Positions 10,369 through 19,265 of a stretch of 64,000 nt of DNA are shown piece after piece. The translations under genes and the position numbers were made by a program. The stretch covers positions 4,278,001 to 4,342,000 of the forward strand of contig NC_021499.1 in assembly GCF_000412695.1 (NCBI RefSeq). Direction: 5' to 3'. Each line of letters begins with the position of its first letter. Position 1 is the stretch's first letter. Origin of the DNA: Pseudomonas resinovorans NBRC 106553 (GTDB lineage Bacteria > Pseudomonadota > Gammaproteobacteria > Pseudomonadales > Pseudomonadaceae). A model generated the notes under the pieces. The model was not told the DNA's origin. It did no database searches and saw only the letters and a list, made by a program, of their open reading frames with translations.

Positions 10369-10689
10369 GGCGTGCGATTCACCCCGGGCATAGCCTCGGC
10401 AGGCCATCGCCTCCTGCCGAGGCTCGTTGCATGGGCGTGAGCGCCGGTACTGCCGGCACGTAGCGCGCAAACGCGCTCAGGTCGCCGTTGAACCGGGCCG
10501 GGCGGCACCATCCATCTCCCCGGGCGCTGGCGAGTGAACTCAGTCCGCCCAGCCGCTGTCTGTCTGCTGTCGGTCCTCCGGGCGGCTCGCCGCCCCACCC
10601 TTTCGTTCTTGTCTACAACAGTTCGCCTGGCCGGCTTTAATTCGCGCCCGTTCAACGGGATTCGTTCCATCGCCATGTGAAGATTGCCC
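10369..10689. other. Intergenic region with one hairpin
   Basis: This 321-bp gap starts with a strong hairpin (10392-10424) that probably ends the FAD oxidase transcript. The rest must hold the promoter of the SH3-domain gene, but I see no convincing -10/-35 pair. An antisense 119-codon open frame covers the gap, but its Arg/Gly/Pro-rich composition does not look like a protein. Confidence 0.6.
10392..10424 (+). terminator. Hairpin after the FAD oxidase gene
   Basis: Perfect 12-bp arms AGCCTCGGCAGG and CCTGCCGAGGCT flank a 9-base loop, 23 bp after the stop codon. No T-tract follows, so termination efficiency is uncertain. Confidence 0.6.
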
Positions 10690-11358
10690 ATGTCCCTATC
10701 CCGTCATTGCCCCGCCCCTGTTACCCCGTTCTCGATCCGCGCCCTCGCTACCTGCCTGCTGGGTGGCCTGCTGTTGGCCGGCGCCCCGGCGCAGGCCGAA
10801 GAGGCGGCGAGCAACGCACGCTGGGTAAGCGACAACCTGACCACCTATGTGCGCAGCGGCCCCACAGACGGTTACCGGATTGTCGGCACGCTCAACTCCG
10901 GGCAGAAGGTCGAGCTGCTGAGCACCCGGGGCGACTACAGCCAGGTGCGCGGCGAGAACGGCAATACCGTGTGGATTCCCAGCCGCGACCTGCAGGAAGT
11001 GCCCGGCCAGGCCGAACGCCTGCCGCAGCTGGAACAGCAGGTGGCCCAGCTCAGCGCCGAGCTGAAAGGCATCGACGACACCTGGAAGACCCGTGTACAG
11101 GGCATGCAGGAGACCCTGGACGCACGCAAGAAGCTGATCGACGAACTCCAGGCGGCACGTTCGAACCTGGACGGCGAGCTGAACCAGGCCCGCGCCGAAC
11201 TGCGCGAGACCCAGGCCCAGCTCGGCGACGAGAACAAGCAGGTGCTGATGCGCTACATGGTCTACGGCGGCAGTATCGCGGGAGCCGGGCTGCTGGCCGG
11301 GCTGATCCTGCCGACCCTACTGCGGGTCAAGCGCAAGCGCAACGACCAGTGGGTCTGA
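10690..11358 (+). CDS. SH3-domain, coiled-coil, single-pass membrane protein (TIGR04211-like)
   Basis: This 222-residue envelope protein has a signal sequence ending near AQA (about 38), a bacterial SH3 domain (WVSDNLTTYVRSGPTDGYRI region, about 46-105), a long heptad-rich coiled coil (about 108-190), a C-terminal membrane segment (YGGSIAGAGLLAGLILPTLL, about 192-211) and a short basic tail. This architecture matches the TIGR04211 SH3-domain family (YgiM type), which is anchored with the SH3 domain in the periplasm. The ATG at 10690 is chosen over a TTG at 10684. A shorter protein with the same layout but no SH3 domain lies at 36934. Its function is unknown. Confidence 0.85.
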   Translation: MSLSRHCPAPVTPFSIRALATCLLGGLLLAGAPAQAEEAASNARWVSDNLTTYVRSGPTDGYRIVGTLNSGQKVELLSTRGDYSQVRGENGNTVWIPSRDLQEVPGQAERLPQLEQQVAQLSAELKGIDDTWKTRVQGMQETLDARKKLIDELQAARSNLDGELNQARAELRETQAQLGDENKQVLMRYMVYGGSIAGAGLLAGLILPTLLRVKRKRNDQWV

Positions 11359-11385
11359 GGCCGTCGCGCGGCAGCCTGTTCGCCA

Positions 11386-12621
11386 TCAACTGACGCGGTT
11401 GCTCATCAACTGACGGTACTGCCGGGCACGGCGCAGGGTGCTCCACTGCTCCCGCAGCAGGGCCCCTAGTGGCGAGGCGCCTGGCTGCGGCGCATCGCCG
11501 GCGGCCAGGCGGCGCATCTGGTGCTTCACCAGGGACATGTAGGCCAGCGCGGCCAGGGCCTTGCGCTTCCAGCGGATCGGCGGCAACTCGGCGCTGGCCG
11601 CCACCTGGCCGTTTCGCCAGAGGCTGGGCAGGGCCGGGTTGACCGCCAGCGCGGTGGCGATGCCGGCCATGGCCACGCCGCCGGACAGGACCTGCTCCAC
11701 CACCGGCAGGCGGCGGATGCCACCGGTGACCATGACCGGCATGGGCGCGACGGCGGCGATCTCCCGGGCGAACTCGAGGAAGTAGGCTTCGCGGGCCAGG
11801 GTACGGCCATCGCGGGCGTCGCCCTGCATGGCCGGCGCCTCATAGCTGCCACCGGACAGCTCCACCAGGTCCACCGCCAGCTCGCCGAGCCAGAGCACCA
11901 CCTGGCGCGCGTCGCTCGTCTCGAAACCACCGCGCTGGAAGTCCGCCGAGTTGAGCTTCACGGCCACGCAAAAATCGGGCGACACCTGGGCCCGCACCGC
12001 CTTCACCACCTCCAGCAGCAAGCGCGCGCGGTTCTCGATGGAGCCACCCCAACGGTCTTCGCGGCGATTGCTCAGCGGCGAGAGGAACTGGCTGAGCAGG
12101 TAGCCGTGGGCCGCGTGCACCTGCACCCCGCTGAAGCCGGCCTGCTCGGCCAGCGCCGCGGTGCGGGCGAAGCGCTGGATCAACTCGGCGATCTCCACCT
12201 CGTCCATGGCCTTGGGCAGCGGGAAGAGTTTCGACAGTCCCCCCATGTCCAGTGCCACGGCCGACGGCGCCACGGTGGGCTGGCCGAGGTTGGCCTGCAT
12301 CTGCCGGCCGGGGTGGTTGATCTGCATCCAGAACTGCGCTCCCTGGGCCCGGCCGATGCGCGCCCATTCGCGGAAGCGTTGCAGCGGCTGGCCTTCCTCC
12401 AGCACCACACCGCCGGGGCCGGTCATGGCGCGGGCGTCCACCATCACGTTGCCGGTCAGCAACAGCCCGGCGCCGCCCTCGGCCCAGGACTGGTAGAGGC
12501 GCAGCAGCTCGTCGGAGGGGGTCTGGTCGCGGGCGGCGAGGTTCTCTTCCATCGACGCCTTGGCGATACGGTTGGGAATGACGGCGCCGTTGGGCAGTTG
12601 CAGGGGCTGGAAGGGCGACAT
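11386..12621 (-). CDS. NADH:flavin oxidoreductase, Old Yellow Enzyme family
   Basis: This 411-residue FMN-dependent TIM-barrel reductase shows QINHPGRQ (about 101-108), the active-site VHAAHGYLLSQFLSP (about 170-184), NRREDRWGGSIENRARLLLE and the phosphate-binding VTGGIRR. The protein is a single barrel without the 4Fe-4S and pyridine-nucleotide domains of 2,4-dienoyl-CoA reductases. The ATG at 12621 has GGAGA 5 bp upstream. It is divergent from a MerR regulator, with a MerR-type palindrome between them, so it is probably induced by an electrophile or other small-molecule signal sensed by that regulator. Confidence 0.9.
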   Translation of the reverse strand: MSPFQPLQLPNGAVIPNRIAKASMEENLAARDQTPSDELLRLYQSWAEGGAGLLLTGNVMVDARAMTGPGGVVLEEGQPLQRFREWARIGRAQGAQFWMQINHPGRQMQANLGQPTVAPSAVALDMGGLSKLFPLPKAMDEVEIAELIQRFARTAALAEQAGFSGVQVHAAHGYLLSQFLSPLSNRREDRWGGSIENRARLLLEVVKAVRAQVSPDFCVAVKLNSADFQRGGFETSDARQVVLWLGELAVDLVELSGGSYEAPAMQGDARDGRTLAREAYFLEFAREIAAVAPMPVMVTGGIRRLPVVEQVLSGGVAMAGIATALAVNPALPSLWRNGQVAASAELPPIRWKRKALAALAYMSLVKHQMRRLAAGDAPQPGASPLGALLREQWSTLRRARQYRQLMSNRVS

Positions 12622-12687
12622 GGGGCTCTCCGGAGGGTGGCGCCGTGCGTCGGTGGGCGCAACGGCGGGCTGGGTTGCGGCAAAGAC

Positions 12688-12707
12688 TAAGGTTAAAGTC
12701 AACCTTA
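12688..12707. promoter_or_regulatory. MerR-type operator palindrome
   Basis: TAAGGTT and AACCTTA form perfect 7-bp arms around a 6-base centre, in the 110-bp gap between the divergent OYE reductase and MerR genes. MerR-family proteins typically bind such dyads between the -35 and -10 elements. The position fits autoregulation and control of the reductase. Confidence 0.75.
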
Positions 12708-12731
12708 AGGTCAATAGGGGAGCCCCACTCC

Positions 12732-13160
12732 ATGAAAATCGGCGAACTCGCCCGGCGCAGCGGCCTGACCGCCTCGCGCATCCGCTTCTATGAGGCCAGT
12801 GGCCTGATCAGCGCCCAACGCCTGGGCAATGGCTATCGCGACTACGACGAGCAGACCTTGCACAGGCTGGAGATCATCACCTGCGGGCAGCAGGCCGGTT
12901 TCAGCCTGGAGGAAATGCGCGGCCTCATGCCCGACGCGAACCCATCGGCGGATCGCCATAGCCTTTTACTGGAAAGCCTCCAGCGCAAGGTGGCCGAGAT
13001 CGACGCCATGCAGCAGCGCCTGGCCAACAACCGCGCGCAGCTGCTGGCGATCATCGCCGGTATCGAGGGCAAGCCCGAAGGCATGGGCTGCGAGGAGAAC
13101 GCCCAGCGCGTGCTGGCCGGCCTGCGGGAGGAAGCTGGTCCCAGACGTAGGATGGGTTGA
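12732..13160 (+). CDS. MerR-family transcriptional regulator
   Basis: This 142-residue protein starts MKIGELARRSGLTASRIRFY with the MerR helix-turn-helix and wing (1-70), then a dimerisation coiled coil (LESLQRKVAEIDAMQQRL, about 80-97). Its short effector tail contains one Cys (MGCEENAQ) rather than a metal-binding Cys pattern, so a metal sensor is unlikely. It is the probable regulator of the divergent OYE reductase. Its last residues RRMG and its TGA stop are encoded inside a family-A palindrome, which has trimmed or extended the native C-terminus. Confidence 0.9.
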   Translation: MKIGELARRSGLTASRIRFYEASGLISAQRLGNGYRDYDEQTLHRLEIITCGQQAGFSLEEMRGLMPDANPSADRHSLLLESLQRKVAEIDAMQQRLANNRAQLLAIIAGIEGKPEGMGCEENAQRVLAGLREEAGPRRRMG

Positions 13161-13217
13161 GCGAAGCGATACCCATCACTTCGCGGCCGATGGGTATCGT
13201 TCCTCAACCCATCCTAC
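13147..13217. repeat. Family-A GTAG palindrome pair, locus 3
   Basis: A direct copy (13147-13177) and a complement copy (13189-13217) are arranged with GTAG heads outward. The direct copy contains the stop codon of the MerR gene (13158-13160). Confidence 0.9.
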
Positions 13218-13416
13218 GAGTCGTTCCTACAAAGGCACGAGTGGATATCTGACAGTTAACTATTATGCTTCTCAGGAACTTCGCAGCGATGCGGGGTCGC
13301 CCGCTCTTTTCATGCTATGCGCAATCCGCAATCCGATGACACCAGCCCCAGGGTCTGAGTACGGCAACGGTAGTGGAGTACTCCGCCCTACGACAAGAAC
13401 AAGACGGAGAGGTCTC

Positions 13417-15093
13417 ATGGCAACAATCGACGAAACATCCTCGAGTAGCGCGCCCAACCATGGGATGACCAGGGAGGAGCGCAAGGTCATCTTCGCCTCG
13501 TCCCTGGGCACGGTGTTCGAGTGGTACGACTTCTATCTGTACGGCTCCCTGGCGGCGATCATCGCGAAGCACTTCTTCGCCGGCGTCAACGAGACCACCG
13601 CCTTCATCTTCGCCCTCCTCGCCTTCGCCGCCGGCTTCGCCGTGCGGCCCTTCGGCGCCATCGTGTTCGGCCGGCTGGGGGACATGATCGGGCGCAAGCA
13701 CACCTTCCTCATCACCATCGTGATCATGGGCGTGTCCACCGCCGTGGTGGGCATGCTGCCCAGCTACGCGAGCATCGGCGTGGCCGCGCCGATCATCCTG
13801 ATCACCTTGCGCCTGCTGCAGGGCCTGGCCCTGGGCGGCGAGTACGGCGGCGCGGCGACCTACGTGGCCGAGCATGCGCCAAAGGGCAAGCGCGGCTTCT
13901 TCACTTCGTGGATCCAGACCACCGCGACCCTGGGCCTGTTCATGTCGCTGCTGGTGATCCTCACCTGCCGCACCCTGCTGGGCACCGAGGCCTTCGAGGC
14001 CTGGGGCTGGCGGATCCCCTTCCTGCTGTCGATCCTGCTGCTGATCATCTCGGTGTACATCCGCCTGCAGCTCAGCGAGTCGCCGGTGTTCCAGAAGATG
14101 AAGGCCGAAGGCAAGGCGTCCAAGGCGCCGCTGACCGAGTCCTTCGCCCGCTGGGACAACCTCAAGATCGTGATCCTGGCATTGTTCGGCGGCACCGCCG
14201 GCCAGGCGGTGGTCTGGTACACCGGGCAGTTCTACGCACTGTTCTTCCTGCTGCAGATGCTGAAGATCGACCCGCAGACCGCCAACCTGCTGATCGCCGG
14301 TTCGCTGCTGATCGGCACGCCGTTCTTCGTGCTGTTCGGTAGCCTGTCGGACCGCATCGGCCGCAAGAAGATCATCATGGCCGGCTGCATCATCGCGGCG
14401 CTGACCTACTTCCCGATCTTCAAGGCGCTGACCCAGTTCGGCAATCCCGAGGTGTTCGCCGCCCAGGAGCGCAACCCGGTCACGGTGGTGGCCGATCCCG
14501 AGCAGTGCTCGTTCCAGTTCGACCCGGTGGGCAAGGCCAAATTCACCAGCTCCTGCGACATCGCCAAGAGCCTGCTGGCCAAGCGCGCCATCCCCTACGC
14601 CAACGAAAACGCCGAGCCGGGCTCGGTGGCGCAGATCCGCATCGGCGACAAGGTGATCCCGAGCTTCGAGGGCACCGGCCTGGCCGCCGCCGATCTCAAG
14701 ACCCAGGGCGACGCCTTCACCGCCACCCTCACCACGGCGCTGAAGGACGCCGGCTATCCGGAGAAAGCCAACCCGGACACCATCAACTACCCGATGGTGC
14801 TCCTGCTCCTGACCATCCTGGTGATCTACGTGACCATGGTCTATGGGCCCATCGCCGCCTGGCTGGTGGAACTGTTCCCGGCGCGCATCCGCTACACCTC
14901 GATGTCGCTGCCCTACCACATCGGCAACGGCTGGTTCGGGGGCTTCCTGCCCACGGTGTCCTTCGCCATGGTGGCGGCCACCGGCGACATCTACTACGGG
15001 CTCTGGTACCCCATCGTGATTGCGGTGATGACGGCCATCATCGGCACGCTGTTCCTGCCGGAAACCAAGGACCGGGACATCCACCACACCTGA
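13417..15093 (+). CDS. MFS transporter, metabolite:H+ symporter (MHS) family
   Basis: This 558-residue transporter has about 12 membrane segments and MHS/ProP-like motifs: FEWYDFYLYGSLA (about 27-39), GRLGDMIGRKHTF (the MFS loop 2-3 motif) and LLQGLALGGEYGGAA. It is longer than typical MHS proteins (about 430-500) because of a roughly 120-residue hydrophilic segment (about 337-455) between late membrane helices. That segment contains two Cys (364 and 380) that could form a disulfide if it is periplasmic. The ATG at 13417 follows CGGAGAGG. The substrate is unknown; relatives carry dicarboxylates, osmolytes or aromatic acids. Confidence 0.88.
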   Translation: MATIDETSSSSAPNHGMTREERKVIFASSLGTVFEWYDFYLYGSLAAIIAKHFFAGVNETTAFIFALLAFAAGFAVRPFGAIVFGRLGDMIGRKHTFLITIVIMGVSTAVVGMLPSYASIGVAAPIILITLRLLQGLALGGEYGGAATYVAEHAPKGKRGFFTSWIQTTATLGLFMSLLVILTCRTLLGTEAFEAWGWRIPFLLSILLLIISVYIRLQLSESPVFQKMKAEGKASKAPLTESFARWDNLKIVILALFGGTAGQAVVWYTGQFYALFFLLQMLKIDPQTANLLIAGSLLIGTPFFVLFGSLSDRIGRKKIIMAGCIIAALTYFPIFKALTQFGNPEVFAAQERNPVTVVADPEQCSFQFDPVGKAKFTSSCDIAKSLLAKRAIPYANENAEPGSVAQIRIGDKVIPSFEGTGLAAADLKTQGDAFTATLTTALKDAGYPEKANPDTINYPMVLLLLTILVIYVTMVYGPIAAWLVELFPARIRYTSMSLPYHIGNGWFGGFLPTVSFAMVAATGDIYYGLWYPIVIAVMTAIIGTLFLPETKDRDIHHT

Positions 15094-15108
15094 CAGGGCT
15101 CCACAAAC

Positions 15109-15141
15109 GAAAACGCCGCAGCTTGTGGCTGCGGCGTTTTC
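15109..15141. terminator. Bidirectional intrinsic terminator
   Basis: 14-bp arms GAAAACGCCGCAGC and GCTGCGGCGTTTTC surround a 5-base loop. Both ends carry A/T runs, so it can stop transcription of the MHS transporter (plus strand) and cmk (minus strand, ending at 15156). Confidence 0.9.
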
Positions 15142-15155
15142 AGGGCGGCGGGGCT

Positions 15156-15842
15156 TCAGTCGTCCAGGCCCAGGGCGGCGAAGGCTTCGAGGATCTTGTC
15201 CTGTACTTCGTCGATGCTGAGGCTGGTGGAGTCGAGGATGATCGCATCGTCGGCGGGCTTGAGCGGTGCCACCGAGCGTTGGCTGTCACGCTCGTCGCGT
15301 TCCTGGATCTCCAGCAGCAGGGAAGCGAGGTCCGCCTCCATGCCCTTGCCCTTGAGCTGCAGGAAGCGGCGGCGGGCGCGCTCCTCGGCACTGGCGGTGA
15401 GGAAGATCTTCAGCGGCGCCTGGGGGAATACCACGGTGCCCATGTCACGACCGTCGGCCACCAGGCCGGGCGCTTCGAGGAAGGCGCGCTGGCGTTGCAG
15501 CAGGGCCTCGCGCACGGCGGGCAGCGCGGCGACCTGGGAGGCACCAGCGCCGACCTGCTCGGAACGGATCACATCGGTGACGTCCTCGCCTTCCAGCACG
15601 ATGCTCTGGCCGCCGCCGGGCTTGGCGTTGAACTGCACGTCCAGGTGAGCCGCCAGGACCTTGAGGGCTTCCTCGTTGGTCAGGTCGACGCCGTGGTTGC
15701 GCGCGGCGAAGGCCAGCAAGCGGTACAGCGCACCGGAATCCAGCAGGCGCCAGCCCAGGCGCCGGGCCAGTCGGCCGGCGATGGTGCCTTTGCCGGAGCC
15801 GCTGGGTCCGTCGATGGCGATTACGGGCAGATTGCCGTTCAT
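15156..15842 (-). CDS. cmk: Cytidylate kinase
   Basis: This 228-residue enzyme phosphorylates CMP and dCMP. It has the P-loop [17 protein letters not shown] (about 8-24), LDSGALYR (about 34-41), [13 protein letters not shown] (about 128-140) and [12 protein letters not shown] (lid region). The start codon overlaps the TGA of the tyrA-aroA gene (ATGA), which implies translational coupling. In most gammaproteobacteria cmk is followed by rpsA. Here it ends at a terminator facing a transporter gene. Confidence 0.97.
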   Translation of the reverse strand: MNGNLPVIAIDGPSGSGKGTIAGRLARRLGWRLLDSGALYRLLAFAARNHGVDLTNEEALKVLAAHLDVQFNAKPGGGQSIVLEGEDVTDVIRSEQVGAGASQVAALPAVREALLQRQRAFLEAPGLVADGRDMGTVVFPQAPLKIFLTASAEERARRRFLQLKGKGMEADLASLLLEIQERDERDSQRSVAPLKPADDAIILDSTSLSIDEVQDKILEAFAALGLDD

Positions 15843-18070
15843 GCCTTGCCCTCTTCCGCCACGCGAATGCCGCACTGGGCCGAGAGGCTGAGGAAGTTCG
15901 GGAAGGAGGTGGCGACGTTGGCGCAATCGTGGATACGGATCGGCGCCGTGGCACGCAGCGAGGCAACGCTGAAGGACATGGCGATGCGGTGGTCGCCGTG
16001 GCTCCAGACTTCGCCGCCGCCGATGGGGCCGCCGTCGATGATGATGCCGTCCGGAGTCGGTTCGGCCTTCACGCCCAGGGCCAGCAGGCCGTCTGCCATG
16101 ACCTGGATACGGTCGGATTCCTTCACCCGCAGTTCCTCGGCGCCACGCAGCACGGTGCGGCCTTCGGCACAGGCGGCGGCGACGAAGAGCACGGGGAATT
16201 CGTCGATGGCCAGGGGTACCAGGTCTTCGGGGATCTCGATGCCCTTGAGCTTGGCGGCGCGAACACGGATGTCGGCCACCGGCTCGCCGCCGACTTCACG
16301 CTGGTTTTCCAGGGTGATGTCGCCACCCATCAGCTTGAGGATGTCGATCACGCCGGTGCGGGTCGGGTTGATGCCGACGTGTTCCAGCACCAGCTCGGAG
16401 CCTTCGGCGATGCTCGCGGCCACCAGGAAGAAGGCGGCGGAGGAGATGTCGGCCGGGACTTCGATGTGGGAGGCGCTGAGCTTGTGGCCGCTCTCGACGG
16501 TGGCGGTGTTGCCGGCCACTTTCACCGGGTAGCCGAAGCCCTGCAGCATGCGCTCGGTGTGGTCGCGGGTCGGCGCCGGCTCGGATACGGAGGTTTCACC
16601 GGCGGCATAGAGGCCGGCGAGCAGCAGGCAGGATTTCACCTGGGCGCTGGCCATGGGCATCTCGTAGCTCATGCCGGCGAGGCGCTGGCCGCCACGGATG
16701 GTCAGCGGCGGACGGCCTTCGGCGGCGGTCTCGATCACCGCGCCCATCTCGCGCAGGGGGTTGGCCACGCGGTTCATCGGGCGCTTGGACAGGGAAGCGT
16801 CGCCGGTGAGGGTGGTGTCGAACGGCTGGGCCGCCAGCAGGCCGCTGAGCAGGCGCATGGAGGTGCCGGAGTTACCCAGGTACAGCGGGCCGGGCGGCGG
16901 CTTCAGGCCGTGCAGGCCGACGCCGTGGATGGTCACGCGGCCGTGGTGCGGGCCTTCGATGACCACGCCCATGTCGCGGAAGGCCTGCAGGGTCGCCAGG
17001 GCGTCTTCGCCCTCGAGGAAGCCTTCGACCTCGGTGGTTCCTTCAGCCAGGGAGCCGAGCATGATGGAACGGTGGGAAATGGACTTGTCGCCCGGTACGC
17101 GAATGCTGCCGGCGAGTTTGCCACCCGGCTGCGCCAGGTAAATCAGATCGTTGTTGTGCATGGCGTCCACATAGGCCCTGCGGGCCAGGATTTTGCTGAA
17201 ATGCTCGCGGGCAAAGCGGGCGCGGGTGAACACGCCCAGCAACTCATGCCCGTCCCCTGCGTCGACCGCGCCGCGCAGGGCGTCGAGGTCGGCGCGAAAT
17301 GCGTCCAGGATGCGCAGCACGGCGTCGCGGTTGGCGAGGAAGATGTCGTGCCACATGACCGGGTCGCTGCCGGCGATCCGCGTGAAATCGCGGAAGCCGC
17401 CGGCGGCATAGCGGAAGATTTCCAGATTCTCGCTGCGTTTGGCCAGCGAGTCGACCAGCCCGAATGCCAGCAAATGCGGCAGGTGGCTGGTAGCGGCGAG
17501 CACCTCGTCGTGGTGCTCGACGTCCATGTGTTCGACGTCGGCGCCCAGGGCGCGCCAGAGCTGGTCGACGCACTGCAGGGCAGCCGGGTCGGTGTTCGCC
17601 AGCGGCGTGAGGATCACCTTGTGACGGCGGAACAGGCTGGAATTGGCCGCCTCCACCCCGCTCTTCTCGGAGCCGGCAATCGGGTGGCCGGGCACGAAGC
17701 GCGCCGGCATCTCGCCGAAGACGTTCTGCGCGGCGCGCACCACATTGCCCTTGGCGCTGCCGACATCGGTCAGCACGGCATTGCCCAGGTCCAGCGTGGC
17801 CAGTTCGGCGAGGAGTTTTTCCATGGCGAGGATGGGGACGGCCAGCTGGATCACATCGGCACCGCGGCAGGCCGTGGCGAGGTCACTCTCGCAACGGTCG
17901 ACCACGCCGGTTTCGACGGCGATGCGGCAGGACTCCGGGTCCTTGTCGACCCCAACCACTTCGGCGCACAGGCCCTTCTCACGCACTCCCTTGGCGAAGG
18001 AGCCGCCGATCAGGCCGAGGCCAATCACCACCAGGCGCCCGAAGATAGGGGCGCCCTGTTGCAGGGTCAT
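15839..18070 (-). CDS. Bifunctional prephenate dehydrogenase / EPSP synthase
   Basis: This fusion of about 743 residues, typical of Pseudomonas, has an N-terminal TyrA domain (about 1-290) with the NAD motif [23 protein letters not shown] and [17 protein letters not shown]-terminal AroA domain (about 305-743) follows, with [26 protein letters not shown] and [12 protein letters not shown]. It makes tyrosine precursor from prephenate and performs the sixth shikimate step. The ATG at 18070 gives a short gap-overlap with hisC. An in-frame GTG at 18082 would add four residues and overlap hisC by 8 bp. The stop overlaps the cmk start. Confidence 0.95.
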   Translation of the reverse strand: MTLQQGAPIFGRLVVIGLGLIGGSFAKGVREKGLCAEVVGVDKDPESCRIAVETGVVDRCESDLATACRGADVIQLAVPILAMEKLLAELATLDLGNAVLTDVGSAKGNVVRAAQNVFGEMPARFVPGHPIAGSEKSGVEAANSSLFRRHKVILTPLANTDPAALQCVDQLWRALGADVEHMDVEHHDEVLAATSHLPHLLAFGLVDSLAKRSENLEIFRYAAGGFRDFTRIAGSDPVMWHDIFLANRDAVLRILDAFRADLDALRGAVDAGDGHELLGVFTRARFAREHFSKILARRAYVDAMHNNDLIYLAQPGGKLAGSIRVPGDKSISHRSIMLGSLAEGTTEVEGFLEGEDALATLQAFRDMGVVIEGPHHGRVTIHGVGLHGLKPPPGPLYLGNSGTSMRLLSGLLAAQPFDTTLTGDASLSKRPMNRVANPLREMGAVIETAAEGRPPLTIRGGQRLAGMSYEMPMASAQVKSCLLLAGLYAAGETSVSEPAPTRDHTERMLQGFGYPVKVAGNTATVESGHKLSASHIEVPADISSAAFFLVAASIAEGSELVLEHVGINPTRTGVIDILKLMGGDITLENQREVGGEPVADIRVRAAKLKGIEIPEDLVPLAIDEFPVLFVAAACAEGRTVLRGAEELRVKESDRIQVMADGLLALGVKAEPTPDGIIIDGGPIGGGEVWSHGDHRIAMSFSVASLRATAPIRIHDCANVATSFPNFLSLSAQCGIRVAEEGKA

Positions 18071-18074
18071 GACA

Positions 18075-19187
18075 TCAGCCACGGCCCAGCACCTTGGCGA
18101 GCGCCTCCAGGCAACGGGCGTTCTCGTGTGCCAGGCCGATGGAGATACGCAGGAAGGTGGGCATGCCGTAGCCGCCCACCGGGCGCAGGATCACGCCTTC
18201 GCGCAGCATGGCCTGGTTGATCGGCGCGGCGTCGCGGCCGAAGTCGACGGCGATGAAGTTGCCCTTGGAGGGAATCCATTTCAGGTCGAGGGCACGCAGG
18301 CCCTCTTCCAGCTGGCGCATGCCGGCGTCGTTGACGCGGCGGCTCTCGGCCAGGTAGTCGGCGTCGTCCAGTGCGGCACAGGCGGCGGCCAGGGCCAGGC
18401 TGTTGACGTTGAAGGGCTGGCGCACGCGGTTCAGCACGTCGGCCACCTGGGCGCTGGACAGGCCGTAGCCCACCCGCAGCGCAGCCAGGCCGTAGGCCTT
18501 GGAGAAGGTGCGGGACACCAGCAGGTTCGGGTAGCGGGCCAGGTAGTCGAGGCCGTCGGGCAGTTCGTCACCCTCGGCGTATTCGATGTAGGCCTCGTCC
18601 AGCACGACGAGCACGTTTTCCGGCACCTGGGCGAGGAAGTCTTCCAGGGCTCGCGGGCCGAACCAGGTGCCGGTGGGGTTGTTCGGGTTGGCGATGAACA
18701 CGACGCGGGTGTTGGCGTCGATGGCCGCCAGCATGGCCGGCAGGTCATGGCCGTAGTCCACCGCCGGAACCACCTTGCCGGTGGCGCCCACGGCCTGGGT
18801 GGCGATGGGATAGACGGCGAAGGCGTGTTCGCTGAACACGGCGTTCAGCCCCGGGGCCAGGTAGGCGCGGGCCACCAGGTCGAGGATGTCGTTGGAGCCG
18901 TTGCCCAGGGTCACCTGGGCCGGGGTCACGCCGCAGCGTTCGGCCAGCCGGGATTTGAGCTCGAAGCCGTTGCCGTCAGGGTAACGGGTCAGCTCGGCGA
19001 GCTGCTCACGGATGGTTTCCAGGGCCTTGGGGCTCGGGCCGAGGGGGTTCTCGTTGCTGGCCAGCTTGACGATGCCGGCGGGGTCGAGATCCAGCTCGCG
19101 GGCCAGTTCGTCCACCGGTTTGCCGGGCACATAGGGCGAAAGTTTCTGCACGCCCGGTTGGGCAAGGGCGAGGAAGTCACAGCTCAT
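18075..19187 (-). CDS. hisC: Histidinol-phosphate aminotransferase
   Basis: This 370-residue PLP class-I/II aminotransferase has KLASNENPLGPSP (about 41-53), ANPNNPTGTWF and the PLP-lysine motif SRTFSKAYGLAALRVGY. It is the second, broad-specificity HisC type (HisHb in the older literature), found between pheA and tyrA-aroA, where it can also transaminate aromatic keto acids. It lies 78 bp after pheA, with its stop at the start of the tyrA-aroA gene. Confidence 0.95.
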   Translation of the reverse strand: MSCDFLALAQPGVQKLSPYVPGKPVDELARELDLDPAGIVKLASNENPLGPSPKALETIREQLAELTRYPDGNGFELKSRLAERCGVTPAQVTLGNGSNDILDLVARAYLAPGLNAVFSEHAFAVYPIATQAVGATGKVVPAVDYGHDLPAMLAAIDANTRVVFIANPNNPTGTWFGPRALEDFLAQVPENVLVVLDEAYIEYAEGDELPDGLDYLARYPNLLVSRTFSKAYGLAALRVGYGLSSAQVADVLNRVRQPFNVNSLALAAACAALDDADYLAESRRVNDAGMRQLEEGLRALDLKWIPSKGNFIAVDFGRDAAPINQAMLREGVILRPVGGYGMPTFLRISIGLAHENARCLEALAKVLGRG

Positions 19188-19265
19188 GGTTCAGCCTCAA
19201 CTACGGGCTCGGGGCCGCCGTAGCGCGCCCCAGGCCTGGCTGGAGCGCGACGGCCCGTCGCAAAT

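Noticed and set aside
10332..10691. A 119-codon minus-strand frame covering the gap between the FAD oxidase and SH3-protein genes
   Set aside because: Arg/Pro/Gly-rich composition, no ribosome-binding site, no recognisable motif and overlap with the oxidase 3' end and a hairpin.
13315..18220. Long antisense frames (hundreds of codons) opposite the MHS transporter and opposite tyrA-aroA
   Set aside because: High GC content removes stops from the opposite strand. The real genes have clear family motifs, while the antisense frames are His/Gln/Asp/Val-rich without domains.
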